Source of the DNA: Heterohyrax brucei
Taxonomy: Eukaryota; Chordata; Mammalia; Hyracoidea; Procaviidae
Length of the DNA stretch: 64,000 nucleotides
Assembly (NCBI GenBank): GCA_028571685.1
Contig: CM053146.1
Span: forward strand, 67,179,431 to 67,243,430
Reading direction: 5' to 3'
The notes beneath the pieces were generated by a model. The model made no database searches. It was not told the origin of the DNA and saw nothing but the letters and a program-made list of their open reading frames with translations. The translations under genes were made by a program, and so were the position numbers. Shown here piece after piece: positions 23,576 to 35,997 of the stretch (within the stretch, counting starts at the first letter, position 1; each line of letters opens with the position of its first letter).

Positions 23576-25243
23576 AAAAGAATTTTATATCTACCTTTCT
23601 AGCTAGCATTAGGTTTTTGTTTATGGGGCTGCAAAATATGGCAGTAGATACTGATAATAGTTGCATAACATGATCTATGTAATTCATTTCACTTTATTTT
23701 ACAAGTAACAAGTACTGAATAGGCAAGTATGGTGTTAACTATATTTTTTACAACAACAAAAAGAAGATAAAATAACATTCCCGGGTTAAGAAAAACTGAG
23801 AGAAATTTGTTGCTAGCAGACACACTATACAAAAACCATCAAAGGAAGTTCTTCAGGCAAAATTCTCTCAGATAGTAATTCAAATGCACCTGAAAATACC
23901 AAAAGAACCAGTAAAGGTACTTCTGAAATTACAAGACAACAAACTCTAACGTATATACATATTTGGTCTCCTTTTTTTTCTTTGCTTCTTTAAGAGACAT
24001 AAAGTTAAATAACGTAATAATGATAGCAATTAATTGCTAAGCGTGTAGCATACTGTATACCAAAACAAAATCAATGTTGTCAACTTGATTCCTACTTGTA
24101 ATGTATAATTACAGTAGCATCAAAAGGGGGGAAGAAGGAATAGATGTAAAAGTTTCTCCTGCTTTCTGAGAGTAGAGTAGTTCCTATGACACCTTTCCTA
24201 AGTCGAAATGGCATAAAGCAAAAAAGCAATTACCATTAATTCATATGGGAAAACCTTTTGAGCATTCTCAAATGGAAAACCAGTTTACCAAATCAAATCA
24301 AATAACTTGTAAAAGCTAAGAATAACACTAACGTAGCAAAAGTTGAGATGCTGAGTGTGGTTCCCAGGGAAGGAGTTTGGCAGCGTGACTTCTGCTGCCT
24401 GGGGTACATGCTGCCTCTTTACACAGTTCTCTGCGAAACAATCACTGAATGAAATTTATGTTTGTCAGCTCTTTTCATAACAGTGAAAATCTCTTTGGAT
24501 TTCTGTTGTTAGCAAAAACAGGTACTAACGTAGGTCTTTTGTAAAAGTGAAGTGGCATAAAGGAAACTTTCAAAAAGTGGAGAATACTTGTATAGGTGCA
24601 GCACTTTTTACATCTCACTGGAATTAAGGTAGTATAAATCTGAAGCAGATTCTCATATGTTAAGATGTATGTAGTAAATCACAGAGCAATCACGAAGAAA
24701 ATAATTCAAAAACAATAGACAAACACAGCATTCTTAACATCATGTTCAAATGAGTTCCTTTCAACTGCTCAAAATCATGCCATGCTTTATTTTCTTCCTC
24801 TTTGGACCATGCCTTTCTTACGTAGAATTTCGTTCTCCCTGGAATTGCTAACTGCCTTTCTTTTCCTCTCACCCTCTGCGTTTGAATGTCCTCGATCTTG
24901 CCCTAGCCATTAATCCCACTTTTCTACAGACTCTTCCTTTGCTTCCTGGGAGAACACTACCGGAGACTGTAGTGTTCTGATTCACTCTGGCAGTTGTCTT
25001 TGCAGGCTTCCTTTTACTGCTTTCATAGGTTAGAGCCATCCTTTCCTTCATCTTGTATCTTCCCTTCTAGTTACCAATTTGCTTCCTAGTTAAGAAAACA
25101 TTAAATAAATAAGTATATAACTGTGGAATCTCTGAAGTATGAGCATTTCTGTATTCTTCTCTACATCATATATGATAAACCCATATATAAGATACAATTA
25201 AGCTCATATATACTGAATTGTATGTTTTGCTCTTTGCATAATA
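23576..25243. other. Intronic, mostly unassigned, possibly more L1 debris
   Basis: AGAGACATAAAGTTAAATAA near 23993 resembles old L1 sequence. A pyrimidine-rich part at 24740-25070 may be a worn L2. I cannot assign either firmly, and there is no exon. Confidence 0.35.
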
Positions 25244-25450
25244 CAAAACAAACAAACCCATTGCTGTTGGGTTGATTCTGACTTAGTGACTCTATGGCAC
25301 AGGCATAGACGTTCCATAGAGTTTCCAGGGCTGGAATATTTACAGAAGCAAACTGTCATTTCTTTCTCCCACAGTCTCACTGGTGAGTTTGACCCACCGA
25401 CCTGTCAGTTAGCAGCTGGGTACTTAATCACTGTGCCACCAGGGCTCCTG
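25244..25450 (-). repeat. AfroSINE, long variant
   Basis: Antisense: TGCTGTTGGGTTGATTCTGAC, TTACAGAAGCAAACTGTC, TGTGCCACCAGGGCTCC. Confidence 0.9.
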
Positions 25451-25454
25451 TTAC

Positions 25455-25615
25455 CTAATATACGTTATATCATTTATTCTTCACAATAACTCTACTAAGT
25501 AAACATGTTTATTCAGGTTTTTGCATATGAGGAAACCGAGAATTAGAATGGTTAAATAATTTGCCCATGGTCATGAAACCAGTACAAAACACAAAGGCCT
25601 CTGTTCTATGGCCAT
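25455..25615 (+). repeat. MIR SINE
   Basis: ATTCTTCACAATAACTCTAC, GCATATGAGGAAACCGAG and AATTTGCCCATGGTCATG follow the MIR core. Confidence 0.75.
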
Positions 25616-27022
25616 GTACAATCAACCTGAGATTTAGGAACTCATAACTTTGAACCCCCTGTATTAGTGAATGTCTACCTGCACCTCTGGTGTCTGTTGT
25701 CTTGTGGCTAGACCCCCTCCTTCTCCTGTGCTGAAGGTTGCTGTATCTGCCCCTAGGAGCTACTGCTTCCATGTCACATTCCCTTAAAACTCCTTGTCGC
25801 CAACTTTCCCTTTGTAATCTTCTACCCTTTAAAGACCCAGCCCTAAGTAAGCATAGAGGATGAGTCTTCTTACCTCCCTTAGAGTCAGCAGGAACCATGC
25901 CTATCTATACTGCCAAGGTCTAGCAGAGTTTCTTGCAATAGTAGATAATTTTTAGCACTTTCAAAAATAAATGAGTGCTAGAAAAGAGAAACAGACAATT
26001 CTTGATGCAGAAAATGGCAAAAAGACTGTTACTTAGGCAGAGGTATTTATCTAGTATGAGCTGTAAAATATTTTCATACAAAAATAATGTGAGAAATGGC
26101 AGGTAGATTCTACAGTTCTATCAATATCACTAAAATAGGAGTCTAACTAACTTTCAAATCATGCAGTGTGGGGGAGTTAGTTCAGGATCCCAACCACCAT
26201 TTTTAAAATGCTTTTGTAAACAAAATGCTTTTTGATTGGCAAATAGAAGGCTTACAGATGAACTTTTTAAAAGTAAATCATTCATAAATTGAAACTATCT
26301 TCTGAGATCATTAATTTGTTGGATGTCTTTGTTTATGTCATCTTCTTTTCGCCAGATTATAACGTTTTAAAAATGGGAGATCACAGACTGTGTTTTCTAT
26401 AACTTAATAACGCCATATGTCCCACTCTTTCTTTTATCTGCTCCTGCCCACTCTCGGCATTCAGCTTGGGTTTGCGTGGTGTATTGATTTTTAACGAGAC
26501 TATCACTCAGCACAAAGCCATCTTGAGATGGCTTGAATTCTCACTTCAACCTAGCTTTAATTTTGAATTCTGTAGCAAGGCTATAAATTCTCTTTAGAAT
26601 ATGAGTTAACTCTTTCAAATTAAATAATTACACAATATGAATTAAGTAAATAATGAGATATGTTTGGATATTTTTCACTTTGCCACTTGAAATTGGTAGT
26701 GGTAAAGTCTACAAGACATTCAGGTTTGAAAGTCTCAAAAGACCTGTGTACTAACACATCATTTAAAATAATATATGTGACAGGGAACAATAGGGAATGA
26801 CCTCATTCTAGTGAACAATGCAATGTGGTCTAGAATTCTAGCAGTACATCTGTCCTGTTTTATGGAAATAGCCTTTGCTAGAGTAATTTAGGATGACCCA
26901 GCTACTTGTTTCTCAGATGGAGAAAAGTCCTGACTGGGAAAGAAGGATCCATTACTCATTTGTTTCAGGTACAGTACCAAAAAGCTACTTATTTTACAAA
27001 AGACACTATTTTATATTTTCAG
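25616..27022. other. Intronic sequence upstream of the first exon seen
   Basis: No repeat firmly assigned. 25670-25960 may be an old L2 tail. The last 12 bases before 27023 are the T-rich acceptor of the loop-3 exon. Confidence 0.45.
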
Positions 27023-27128
27023 GTGTAACTGTGTGGAACCCCACAATCCAAGCAATGATACACTGAAGGAATGGCGGGACTCGAATGTATCTGCCTCTGA
27101 TATAATTTGGGAGAATTTAACTGTGTCG
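27023..27128 (+). CDS. SLC4A10: SLC4A10 exon encoding extracellular loop 3
   Basis: This 106-bp exon sits between a T-rich acceptor ending in AG at 27021-27022 and a GTAAGT donor at 27129. The first base finishes a split codon, and 35 codons follow, from CNCVEPHNPS to ENLTVS. It encodes most of the large extracellular loop between membrane segments 5 and 6. Three N-glycosylation sequons are visible: NDT (residue 11 of the exon), NVS (21) and NLT (31). NPS at residue 8 is not a sequon because of its proline. Cysteines 1 and 3 are two of the four loop cysteines typical of Na+-coupled SLC4 proteins; the other two lie in the next exon. There is no stop codon, and the exon is too short and lacks the ATG needed to appear as an ordinary open reading frame. 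Confidence 0.96.
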
Positions 27129-28258
27129 GTAAGTGAGAAATTGAAAGATTAGTCATGTCTTGAGTCTTATTAAGGACTTTTGTTGACATTTTGAATTAAT
27201 TATTGCCACTAAGGTAAATCTGAATGCATGTCATTATAAGACTGATAAGGTAGTTGCTTTAATTTTAATTTGAGCACTATCAGATGTTCATCTATAAGCT
27301 GGGGGTTTCCTTTCATTATTAAAGTTTTTCTAATAGTAGGCCTGGTTTACTCCAGAAACATACATACACAGAATAACATAACTGAATTAACAGAAAGCAC
27401 ACTGAATAAGAGTAGTGTTGACCTTAATGAAACCATATGGCAGAATTAAATCTGCCTTCTGCGTAACGAACTCAGATTGCTTTTACTTTACTCTGTAACA
27501 ATGCTCCAGCTGTTCAGAATATGCTGAGAGGGAGGGGATGTTTGTTAATATTTTAGTGCAAATACTAAAGTCTTTGGGAGAAACAGAAGTCATTTTTGTT
27601 GAAATTCTGGCAGCTCTCTCAGCAAGAGTTTTCCTACTTCCATTTTTTTTTTCCTTATCTTCCACACAGGAAAGAGGATGACAATGTATTTTTCATTTAT
27701 CATTGTTAAATCTTGTACCTTTGTTTAATTTTCTTTGGCTTTTCTTCACTCTGTGATTTCCCACCCCCATGAACATATTTCTGAGCTCACCTTCATCTAT
27801 TATAGTATATAGTGTGTATACTATATAGTATATACAGTATGTAGTATATAGTGTGTACTTCTATCTTAGAATCCTTTTCTTTGTTTAGTCAAATACTTAA
27901 TTTGAAAATCTAAACATACTCCACTGTTAACAAATATTGAAATTTGAATATTCTAGTTTCTTCCTCCCCCCCCTCGGTTACAAATATCATAATCGAAATC
28001 TTCTGCCAGTTCACCAACGTGTATAAGCTCAAATCCCAGTGCAACTATCAGTGCAGGATTCTATGAATTCTAGTTCATTCTACCAAACACTAAAATGTTT
28101 ATCTTTTATTAAATAGAACCAGCTAGTGGAACATAGATTATACAGATATTATGAAACTCTAAATATGATTCCTATACTAGCAGTTGACCTATTATCCATT
28201 TTCTCAATTTCCCCATTGAAGTCAGTTTCTTTCAGAATCAAAATAATCATTTGATCTC
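27129..28258. other. Start of the 12.4-kb intron
   Basis: Unique AT-rich sequence. A TA/GTATA-rich simple repeat lies at 27801-27858, and a C-run lies at 27966-27974. Confidence 0.5.
27801..27858. repeat. TATA/GTATA-rich simple repeat
   Basis: Alternating TATAGTATATAGTGTGTATA-type units; locally self-complementary. Confidence 0.75.
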
Positions 28259-29672
28259 TAGTATGGATGTGCCCCACAAAATGCATGTTGTAAATTCTAA
28301 CCTTTGCCTGTGATTATAATCCCATTTGTGGATGGGTTGTGTTTGTTATGTTAATAGGCAGGATTAGGGTGTATCTTGATTCAGTGTCTTCTGAGATATA
28401 AAAGAGATTAAACAAGCAAGCAAAAGAAACAGAACTGAGGGAAGAGATATGCCAAGATGCATAAAGATCTCCCAGGAGCAGAAACTCAAAGGAACAAGGA
28501 CCATCTTCCAGAGCTGAGAGGGAAAGCCTTCCCATAGAGCTGGCAACCTGAATTCAGACTTCCGGTTTCCTAAATTGTGAGAAAATAAATTGCTTTTTGT
28601 TACAGCCATCCTCTTGTGATATTTCTATTATAGCAGCCTTAGATAGCTAAAACAAAATCTGATACCAAGAGTGAGTGCTGCTTTAACAGATACCTAAAAT
28701 GTGGAAGTGGTTTTGGAATTGAGTAACGGGTAGAGGCTGGAAGAGTTTTAAGGTACATAATGGTAATGAAAGTCTTGAGAGCTAATATAGTTTGTTCTGC
28801 TGGATTTGGGACTTGCTGGATGCTGGGTATCCTTTCTTTTGCTCCAGTTTTTCACGTTTGTAATGGAGGTGTCTACCTTGTGCTTGTTCCACCGCTGTAC
28901 TTTGGAAACAGATAATTTGTACTTTAGATTTCACACATTTACAGATGAAAAGAAATTTGCCTCAGAATGCAATTGTCTAAATCTCACCCATGTTTGGTTT
29001 AGATAATTCAGAAGACAAAATTCTGGATTTGGAGTTGATTTAAGACTTTTGGGAAGATGTAATGGGTTGGGAATCCTGGTGACACAGTAGTTAAAATGTC
29101 AGCTGTTAATCAGAAGGTCAGCAGTTTGAATCCATCAGGTACTTCTGCCCTAGAGTTGCTATGAGTTCAAACTAACTCAGTGGAAATGAGTTTTGGATGA
29201 TGTGGTGAATGTGTTTTATATGTGGCAAGATGTGGATCTGGGGTGGCTGCAGGGTGAAATGTTATGGACTGAACTGTGTACCTCAAAAATACATGTTGCA
29301 AATCCTAATCTCTGCCTACGGTTATAATCCTGTTTGTGAATGGGTCATGTTTGTTATGTTAGTGAGGCAGGATATGGGTGTATCTTGAGATAATCTCTTT
29401 TGAGATATAAAAGAGATTAAATAAGCAAGACAGAGAAGTCGAGATGGCAGAAGAGAGATGTCAAACCACATAAAGATGGCCTGGGAGTAGGAGCTCAAAC
29501 AGACAGGGACCTTTCTTCAGTGCCAAGAGTCAGGAGAGAGAAAGCGAATTCTGTTGGAGCCAGCACCTGACTTTAGACTTCTAGCACACTAAAATGTGAG
29601 AAAATAAATTTATTTTTGTTAAAGTTATCACTTGTGGTATTTCTGTTATAGCAGTACTAGATAACTAAGACA
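28259..29672 (+). mobile_element. MaLR non-autonomous LTR element with both LTRs
   Basis: The 5' LTR is about 28259-28654 and the 3' LTR is 29260-29672. Both contain TTTGTTATGTTA, TTTTGAGATATAAAAGAGATT-type and GTGAGAAAATAAATT phrases and end near TAGATA(G)CTAA. The internal part (28655-29259) begins GATACCAAGAGTGAGTGCTG and TACCTAAAATGTGGAAGTGG, typical of MaLR internal sequence. It encodes nothing. An AfroSINE is inserted at 29069-29196. It shares the gene's orientation, unlike the solo LTRs here. Confidence 0.8.
29069..29196 (+). repeat. AfroSINE inside the MaLR element
   Basis: GGGAATCCTGGTGACACAG to CAGTGGAAATGAGTTTTGG, shortened in the middle. MaLR internal sequence resumes directly after it. 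Confidence 0.85.
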
Positions 29673-29910
29673 CACTCTGTTGAAAATTCTGTCTTAACTT
29701 TCATTTTACTACCTTTATTCTCACTTCAAGCATTTTCTCTAGCATAATAAATCTTCACTTACTCTTGTTGTTTTCTCTGTGATAGTTCTATCATCTCTTC
29801 TGTTCCATCTATTTTTCCCTAGGCAAATATCGCAGCCAGTTCTGCTTCCTCTCAGAGAGCCATTTAAATTTACCAGTAAAAGAAAGGAGTTGAACCAGAG
29901 ACAATGCTAT
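29673..29910. other. Short unassigned spacer
   Basis: Pyrimidine-rich at 29690-29820. No feature. Confidence 0.4.
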
Positions 29911-32900
29911 GTTGTTGTCATTTGGTGCTGTCAGGTCGGTTCTGACTCATAGGGACCCCCTACACAACAGAACAAAACACTGCCCAGTCCTGTGCCATGT
30001 TCACAATCATTTTTATGCTTAAGCTCATCGTTGCAGCCTCTGTGTCAATCCATCTCATTGAGGGTCTTCCTCTTTTTCACTGACCCTCCACTCTACCAAG
30101 CATGATGTCCTTCTCCAGGGACTGATCCCTCCTGACAACATGTCCAAAGTATGTAAGATGCAGTCTCACCATCTTTGCTTCCAGGGATCCCTCTTGTTAT
30201 ACTTCTAGAACAAATCTGTTTGTTCTTGTGGCAGTCCGTGGTATATTCAATATTCTTCTCCAACACTGCAATTCAAAGGCATCATTTCTTCTTCTGTCTC
30301 CCTTATTCATTGTCTAGTTTTCACATACATATGATGTGATTGATAACACCATGGCTTAAGTCAGGTGCACCTTAGTCTTCAAGGTGATGTTTTTACTTTG
30401 AAAAGGTTCTTTGCAGCAGATATTCCAGGGCAATGTGTCTTTTGAATTCTTGACTGCTGCTTCCATGGGCATTGATTGTGGGACCAAGTAAAATGAAATC
30501 CTTGACAACCTCAGTCTTGTCTCCATTTATGATGATGTTACTTACTGGTCCAGTTGTGAGGATTTTTGTTTGCTGATGTTGAGTTGCAATCCATACTGAA
30601 GGCTGTGGTCTTTGATCTTCATCAGTAAGTGTTTCAAATTCTCTTCTCTTCCAATAAGCAAGGTAGTGCCGTCTGCACAACGCGGGTTGTTAATGAGACT
30701 TCCTCCAATCCTGATGCCTCATGCTTCTTCGTATAGTCCAGCTTCTCAGATTATTTGCTCAGCATACGGACTGAATAAGTATGGTGAAAAGATACAACCC
30801 TGACACACACCTTTCCTGACTTTAAACCATGTAGTGTCCCCTTGTTCTGTTTGCATGACTGCCTGTTGATCCGTGTACAGATGCCTTAAGAACACAATTA
30901 AGTGTTCTGGAATTCCCATTTTAAGCAATGTTAATCATAATTTGTTATGATCCACACAGTTGAATGCCTTTGCATAGTCAATGAAACACAGGTGAACATC
31001 TTTCTGGTATTTTCTGTTTTCAGCCAAGATCTGTCTGACTTCAGCAATGATATCCTTGGGTCTATGCCCTCTTCTGAATCCAGCTTGAATTTCTGGCAGT
31101 TCCTTGTCAATGTCCTGTTGCAGTTGCTTTTTTTTTTAAAAAAAATTTTGTTTATTGTGATTGAGTGAAAGTGTACAAGCCGGTTTAAATTGGCACGCCG
31201 GCCTATGTGCAGCTCCTTCAGCTCTCCTTGCCTGGTAACAGCATACTTCTCCTTTCTGTTCTATACAAGTCATATCCTCTTAACAATTTCCTGTCCCCTC
31301 TTCACCACTCTCTCCACTCCCCTTTTGAATGATCTTGAGCAAAACTTTACTTGTGCGTGATATTGTGCGTATTTTTCGGCAATTTCTGCATTCAGTTGGA
31401 TCACTTTGTTTTGGAATGGGCATAAATATGTATCTCTTTCTGTCAGTTGACTAGGTAGCTTTCCTCTAAATTTCTTGGCATAAATGAGCAAGCACTTCTA
31501 GCATTGCATGCACTTGTTTAAACATCTCAGTTGATATTCCAACCATTCCTGGAGCCTTGCTTTTTGCCAATGCTTTCAATGCAGCTTTGAATTCTTCCTT
31601 CAGCACCATCAGTTCCTGACCATCTGCTACCTCTTCAAACGGCTGAACATCTGCCAGTTCTTTCTGGCATAATGTCTCTGTGTATTCCGTCCATCTTCTT
31701 TTGATGTTTCCTGAGTCATTTAATATTTTCCCTGTGGAATCCTTCACTGCTGCAACTCGAGGCTTGAATTTTTTCTTCAGTTCTTTCAGCTTAAAAAATG
31801 CAGTGTGTTCATCCTTTGGGTTTTCTATTTTCGGCTCTGCATGTGTTGTAGTACTGTGTTTTGTCTTCTTGAGCTGCCCTTTGAAATCTTCCATTCAGTT
31901 CTTTTATTTAATCATCCTTTTTTTTTTTTTGCCTTGGCTGCTCAATGTTTGAAAGACATCCAATTTGATCTTTTCTTTCTTTCCTGTCTTTTTAATGATC
32001 TGTTGCTTTCTTCATGGATGATGTCTTTGATGTCATTCCACAATTCCTCTGTTCTTTGGTCTTTAGTGTCCAATACATCAAGTCTGTTCTTGAAATAGTG
32101 TCTAAATTCAAGTGGGATATATTCAAGGCCACACTTTGGCTCATGTGGACTTGTTCTAATTTTCTTCAGTTTCAGTTTGAACTTACGTATGAACAATTGA
32201 TGGTCTCTGCTGCAATCCACACCTGGTCTTGTTCTGACTGCTGATACGGAGTTTTTGTGTTATCTTTTTCCACAGATATAGTCAATTTGATTCCTGTGTA
32301 CTCTGTCTGGTGAAGTCCACTTGTACAGTTGCTGTTTATGTTGTTGATAAAAAGGTACTTGCAATGAAGTTGTTGGTCTTGCAAAATTCTGTTGTGTGAT
32401 CTCTGGCATCATTTCTATTACCAAGGCTGTATTTTCCAGCTACCAGTCCTTCTGCATTTCCAGATTTTACCTTCCAATCTCCAGTAATTATCAACCATGC
32501 TGATTGCGTGTTCAATCAATTTCAAATTGTAGAAGCTGATAAAATCTTCAATTTCTTCATTTTTGGCCTTAGTGATTGGTGTGTCAATTTGAATAATAGT
32601 CGTATTAACTAGCCTTCCTTGCAGGCTTATGAATATTATCCTGTCACTGACAGCATTGTCCTTCAGGACAATGGTCCTTTTGATGGTGAACACGGCACCA
32701 TTACTCTTCAAGTTTCCATTTGCAGCGTAGTAGACCATACGACTGTCTGATTCACAACTGCAGCTCACTAATGCCCAGTATGTTGATGTCTGGGCATTCC
32801 ATTTCATTTTTGATGATTTCCAGTTTTTCTAGATTCATACGTTATGGATTCTATGTTCTGATTATTAAAGGATGTTTGCAGCTGTTTCTTCTAATTTTGA

Positions 32901-33004
32901 GTCATGCTACATGAGCAAATGAATATCCAAAGGCTTTGCTGTATCCATGACATTAAGGTTGACTCTACTCTTCTCCAGTTGTCTTCTGAGTGCCTTCTAA
33001 CCTA
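29911..33004 (-). mobile_element. RTE/BovB-type LINE, nearly full length, minus strand
   Basis: Reading the minus strand, the element starts near 33004 (5' truncated relative to the copy at 16996) and ends with the tail at 29911 (GTTGTTGTCATTTGGTGCTG on the plus strand). Recognisable pieces are the endonuclease region (32418-32807), the linker and start of the reverse transcriptase (31490-31894), more reverse transcriptase (30746-30928) and the 3' part (30393-30680). Frames are interrupted, and the YADD box is degraded to CADG at 30668-30679, so it cannot be active. An L1 tail is nested at 31131-31325. Confidence 0.92.
31131..31325 (-). mobile_element. L1 3'-UTR tail nested in the RTE element
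   Basis: A T/A run (31131-31148) followed by TTTATTGTGATTGAGTGAAAG, GCTCTCCTTGCCTGGTAACAG and CTCTTAACAATTTCCTGTCCC. This is an antisense L1 3' end like those at 36196 and 58076. RTE sequence is continuous across it (CAGTTGC... | ...GAATGATCTTGAGC). Confidence 0.82.
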
Positions 33005-33160
33005 TAATGCTATCGTTATTCAAAATTTAAATATGGGGTAATGATAGATCCATTCAGTAGCAAATCTCCAGCTATGTGCCCTTTGTGTAAATTATCAATA
33101 TGTTATGTCTAAAGAGTCTCTTGCTCCTGATATGGGCTACAACATGGACGTACCTTTAAA
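33005..33160. other. Unassigned spacer
   Basis: Between an RTE and an L1 fragment; nothing seen. Confidence 0.4.
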
Positions 33161-33465
33161 CATTATATTTAGCTAGTTAAGACAATCACAAAAGGGTAAA
33201 TATTCTATGATCTCATTTATGCGACATAACCTGTAATAGGCAATGTATAGGAGCTAAAGTTTATTAGTGGTTACCAGGGCTGCGAGGGAAAGTGACATGG
33301 TGAGTCAGTGTTCAGGAAGCATTGAGTTTCTGTTTATGGTGATGGAAAATTTGGTAACAGATATTGGTGATGGTTGAAAAACATGATTCGTGTGATTGCT
33401 GTTAGTGAATCCTATGCATGATATATGTTGAATTGGCAAATATTATTCTATGTATGTATCCCAAT
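33161..33465 (+). repeat. Old L1 3'-end fragment
   Basis: TATTCTATGATCTCATTTAT, TTAGTGGTTACCAGGGCTG and GATATTGGTGATGGTTG match the 3' end of old mammalian L1 families. Confidence 0.7.
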
Positions 33466-33572
33466 ACTATATGTAATAATACTACAATACAATATATAAT
33501 ATGTAATAATACTATATGAAATAATAAGGTAATACTATAACAATATATAGTAATGATATAGTAATAATGAAT
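33466..33572. repeat. AT-rich ATAATACTATA-type simple repeat
   Basis: Repeated units such as GTAATAATACTA; about 105 bp. Confidence 0.7.
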
Positions 33573-33678
33573 AAAAAGAGCCCCTGGTTTGGCTTGGCTG
33601 GTTTCTATCTCACTAATGTCCTCTTCATTCTAGAAACTCACATAATCCCACCTCTAAGTTATTTAACATGCTAATGCT

Positions 33679-34505
33679 GCTGTCACTGTTGTTAGGTGCT
33701 CTTCAGTAAGCTCTGACTCATAACTACCCAGTGTATAATGGAACATAACACTGCTAGTTCTGCCCCTCCTCACAGTTGTTGCTATGGTTGAGCCCATTGT
33801 TGCAGCCCCTGTATCAGTTCATCTTGTTGAGGGTCTTCCTCTTTCTCTGCTGATCCTCTGCTTTACAAGGAGATGTCCTCCTTCAAGGACTGACCTGTGC
33901 TGCTAACATGCCCAAAGTAGGTGAGATGAGGTTTCCCCGTTCTCACTTCTAAGAGGCATTTTGGCTGTACTTCTTCCAGGACAGACTTGTTCATTCTTTT
34001 GGCAGTCCATATTATATTCAGTATTTTCTCCAGCACCATAATCCAAAGTGTCCATTCTTCTTCAGTCTTCCTTATTTCGTGTCTAGCTTTCGCTTGCATT
34101 TTAGGTGACTGAAAACACCATGGCTTGGTTCAAGTGCCCTTTAGTTCTTAAAGTGATGTCTTTGCTTTTCAAAACTTCAAAGAGGTCCTTTACAACAGAT
34201 TTACTGAATTGCAATGTGTCTTTTGATTTCTTGACTGCTGTTTCCATGGGCATTGTTTGTAGATCCAAGTCAAATGAAGTCCTTTACAACTTCAGTGTCT
34301 TCTCTTTTTACACGATGCTGTTTACTGGTCTAGTTATGAGGATTTCTGTTGAGGTGTAATCCTTGCTGAAGCCAGGAGTCTTTGATCTTCACCCAGAAAG
34401 TGTTTCAAGTCCTTTTCAGTCTCAGCAAGCAGGATTGTGTTATCTGCATACCACAGGTTGTTAATGAGTCTTCCTCCAATCCTGATGCCAAATTCCTTTT
34501 CATGT
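33679..34505 (-). mobile_element. RTE/BovB-type LINE, 3' fragment
   Basis: Plus-strand GTTGTTAGGTGCTCTTCAG, TGAGGGTCTTCCTCTTTCTC and CCTCCAATCCTGATGCC parallel the 3' third of the element at 29911-30720. It is 5' truncated within the reverse transcriptase region and has no intact frame. Confidence 0.88.
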
Positions 34506-35800
34506 GGTTATATTTGATTGTGCTAGTGTACTCTGAGTGCATTATGTGTTCTGAGTAATTTAATGCTGTGTAATAATATTCATTCTGTGTATAGCAAAAC
34601 CCAAATAATGAGCTTCTATGACATACCACAGTGAAACTCATCTTGCTAACCGTGAGTTAATTTTAAACACTAGAAGTTTGGGGGTCAAGCAGAGTATAAT
34701 GAATAATATTTTGCTATCAAAGCAAATTCAGCACTACATTTATTTATTTTTTTTAAGTTCTATACTAGGTGTGAACATTCTGGCAGAAATTTGCATATTA
34801 TTTTTCATTAGTTAAAAGTGGTTTTGCAATGGATAATTGCTAATCTTGACCAGAAATAGCCTTTATCACCAAAAAAAAACATGTTACATAATAAAAAAAT
34901 CTTGTAATTTTTATATTAATGAAAAGCACTAAATTTTTTGTCATGTTATTTTTTTATTTTAATCTTCACTATTATCAAATATGTTTTTTAGAATAAAGCA
35001 CTGTGCTAATGGCTAATATAGCCAGTTTTAGAAAAATAGCTAGAAAACATGTATTTTATATGTTATTTATTAGGTAGGTCCTGTGTTGTTTTGTTGAACT
35101 GTTTCATATCTCATGAATTATAATTTTTATGTTGTAAATTATAATTTTTATGTTGTTAACATAGCAAGGGCAAAGAACTGTAGGTCTCTTTGATTCTCTC
35201 AAACAGCCATATGCATAGCAGGTAAACAGAAATATTTAGTGGTTTCTTTGAAGCGTAGTTCTACCTCATAAATGCAATACTTAATGGAAATTGTTTATGG
35301 CAAGCTAGAATACTTAGGTTTCCATTTTAAATATATTTTTAGGAATATCTCAAAATTAGCCATTATAAGGAAATTTTAGGAAGCATGGCAATGTATCAAA
35401 TATTCACAAGCAATTAACCAGCAATCAATTAAGAATTAATTCAGTGCCTGTATTCCATTTTTAGCTTCTGTGTATAGAAGGAGCAGGAGATTAATACCAA
35501 GTTTACTTATTTTATGAAACTTAATTTTTGCTGACTTACGAAAGTATTGAAACTTACACCTTGTTGAAATACTGTTTAGTGAAAACCAGTTTGTTAACAA
35601 ACATTTTTAGAGTACCCATTATAAGTGACACAAAATAGGAGACCAATATTTGGATTTGAATTCACTTCCAAATCTTAGGACTTGTTATTGCTGTGTATGA
35701 GTGTGTACTGAAGGGTACAATTAGTAAAAACTTGAAAATATAGAGTTTAGTAAATAAAAAAAATATTTTTCTTTTTTAATTAGTATATTATACCCTCAAA
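34506..35800. other. Intronic, long stretch without a recognised feature
   Basis: AT-rich, unique-looking. A direct repeat TAAATTATAATTTTTATGTTG is seen at about 35114-35155. No exon. Confidence 0.5.
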
Positions 35801-35804
35801 TATT

Positions 35805-35902
35805 GTGAGTGTGGCACAGGACTAGGCAGTTTTTCATTCTTTTGTATGTAGGTTCGCTATGAGTCTAAACTGACTTTATGAAACCTAACAACAATAACAA
35901 TC
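35805..35902 (+). repeat. RTE 3'-tail fragment
   Basis: GTGTGGCACAGGACTAGGCAG, GTTCGCTATGAGTCTAAACTG and AACAACAATAACAA match the last 100 bases of the RTE. Confidence 0.75.
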
Positions 35903-35997
35903 TTCAAAGGAAGACAAAAAATGTTCTTTTCTTATTTGCTTTGAGTTAAAGTAACTAGGAAAGATACTGTGTAATTTATTGTAGATTGTAAGACGGT

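Noticed and set aside
1..27022. Search for the preceding SLC4A10 exon (end of segment 5, expected to end in a motif like LELLTQYS)
   Set aside because: No matching reading with AG/GT boundaries was seen; the exon probably lies upstream of the window.
27801..27858. TATA-rich block as a possible promoter
   Set aside because: It is a simple repeat within an intron with no associated transcript start or CpG context.
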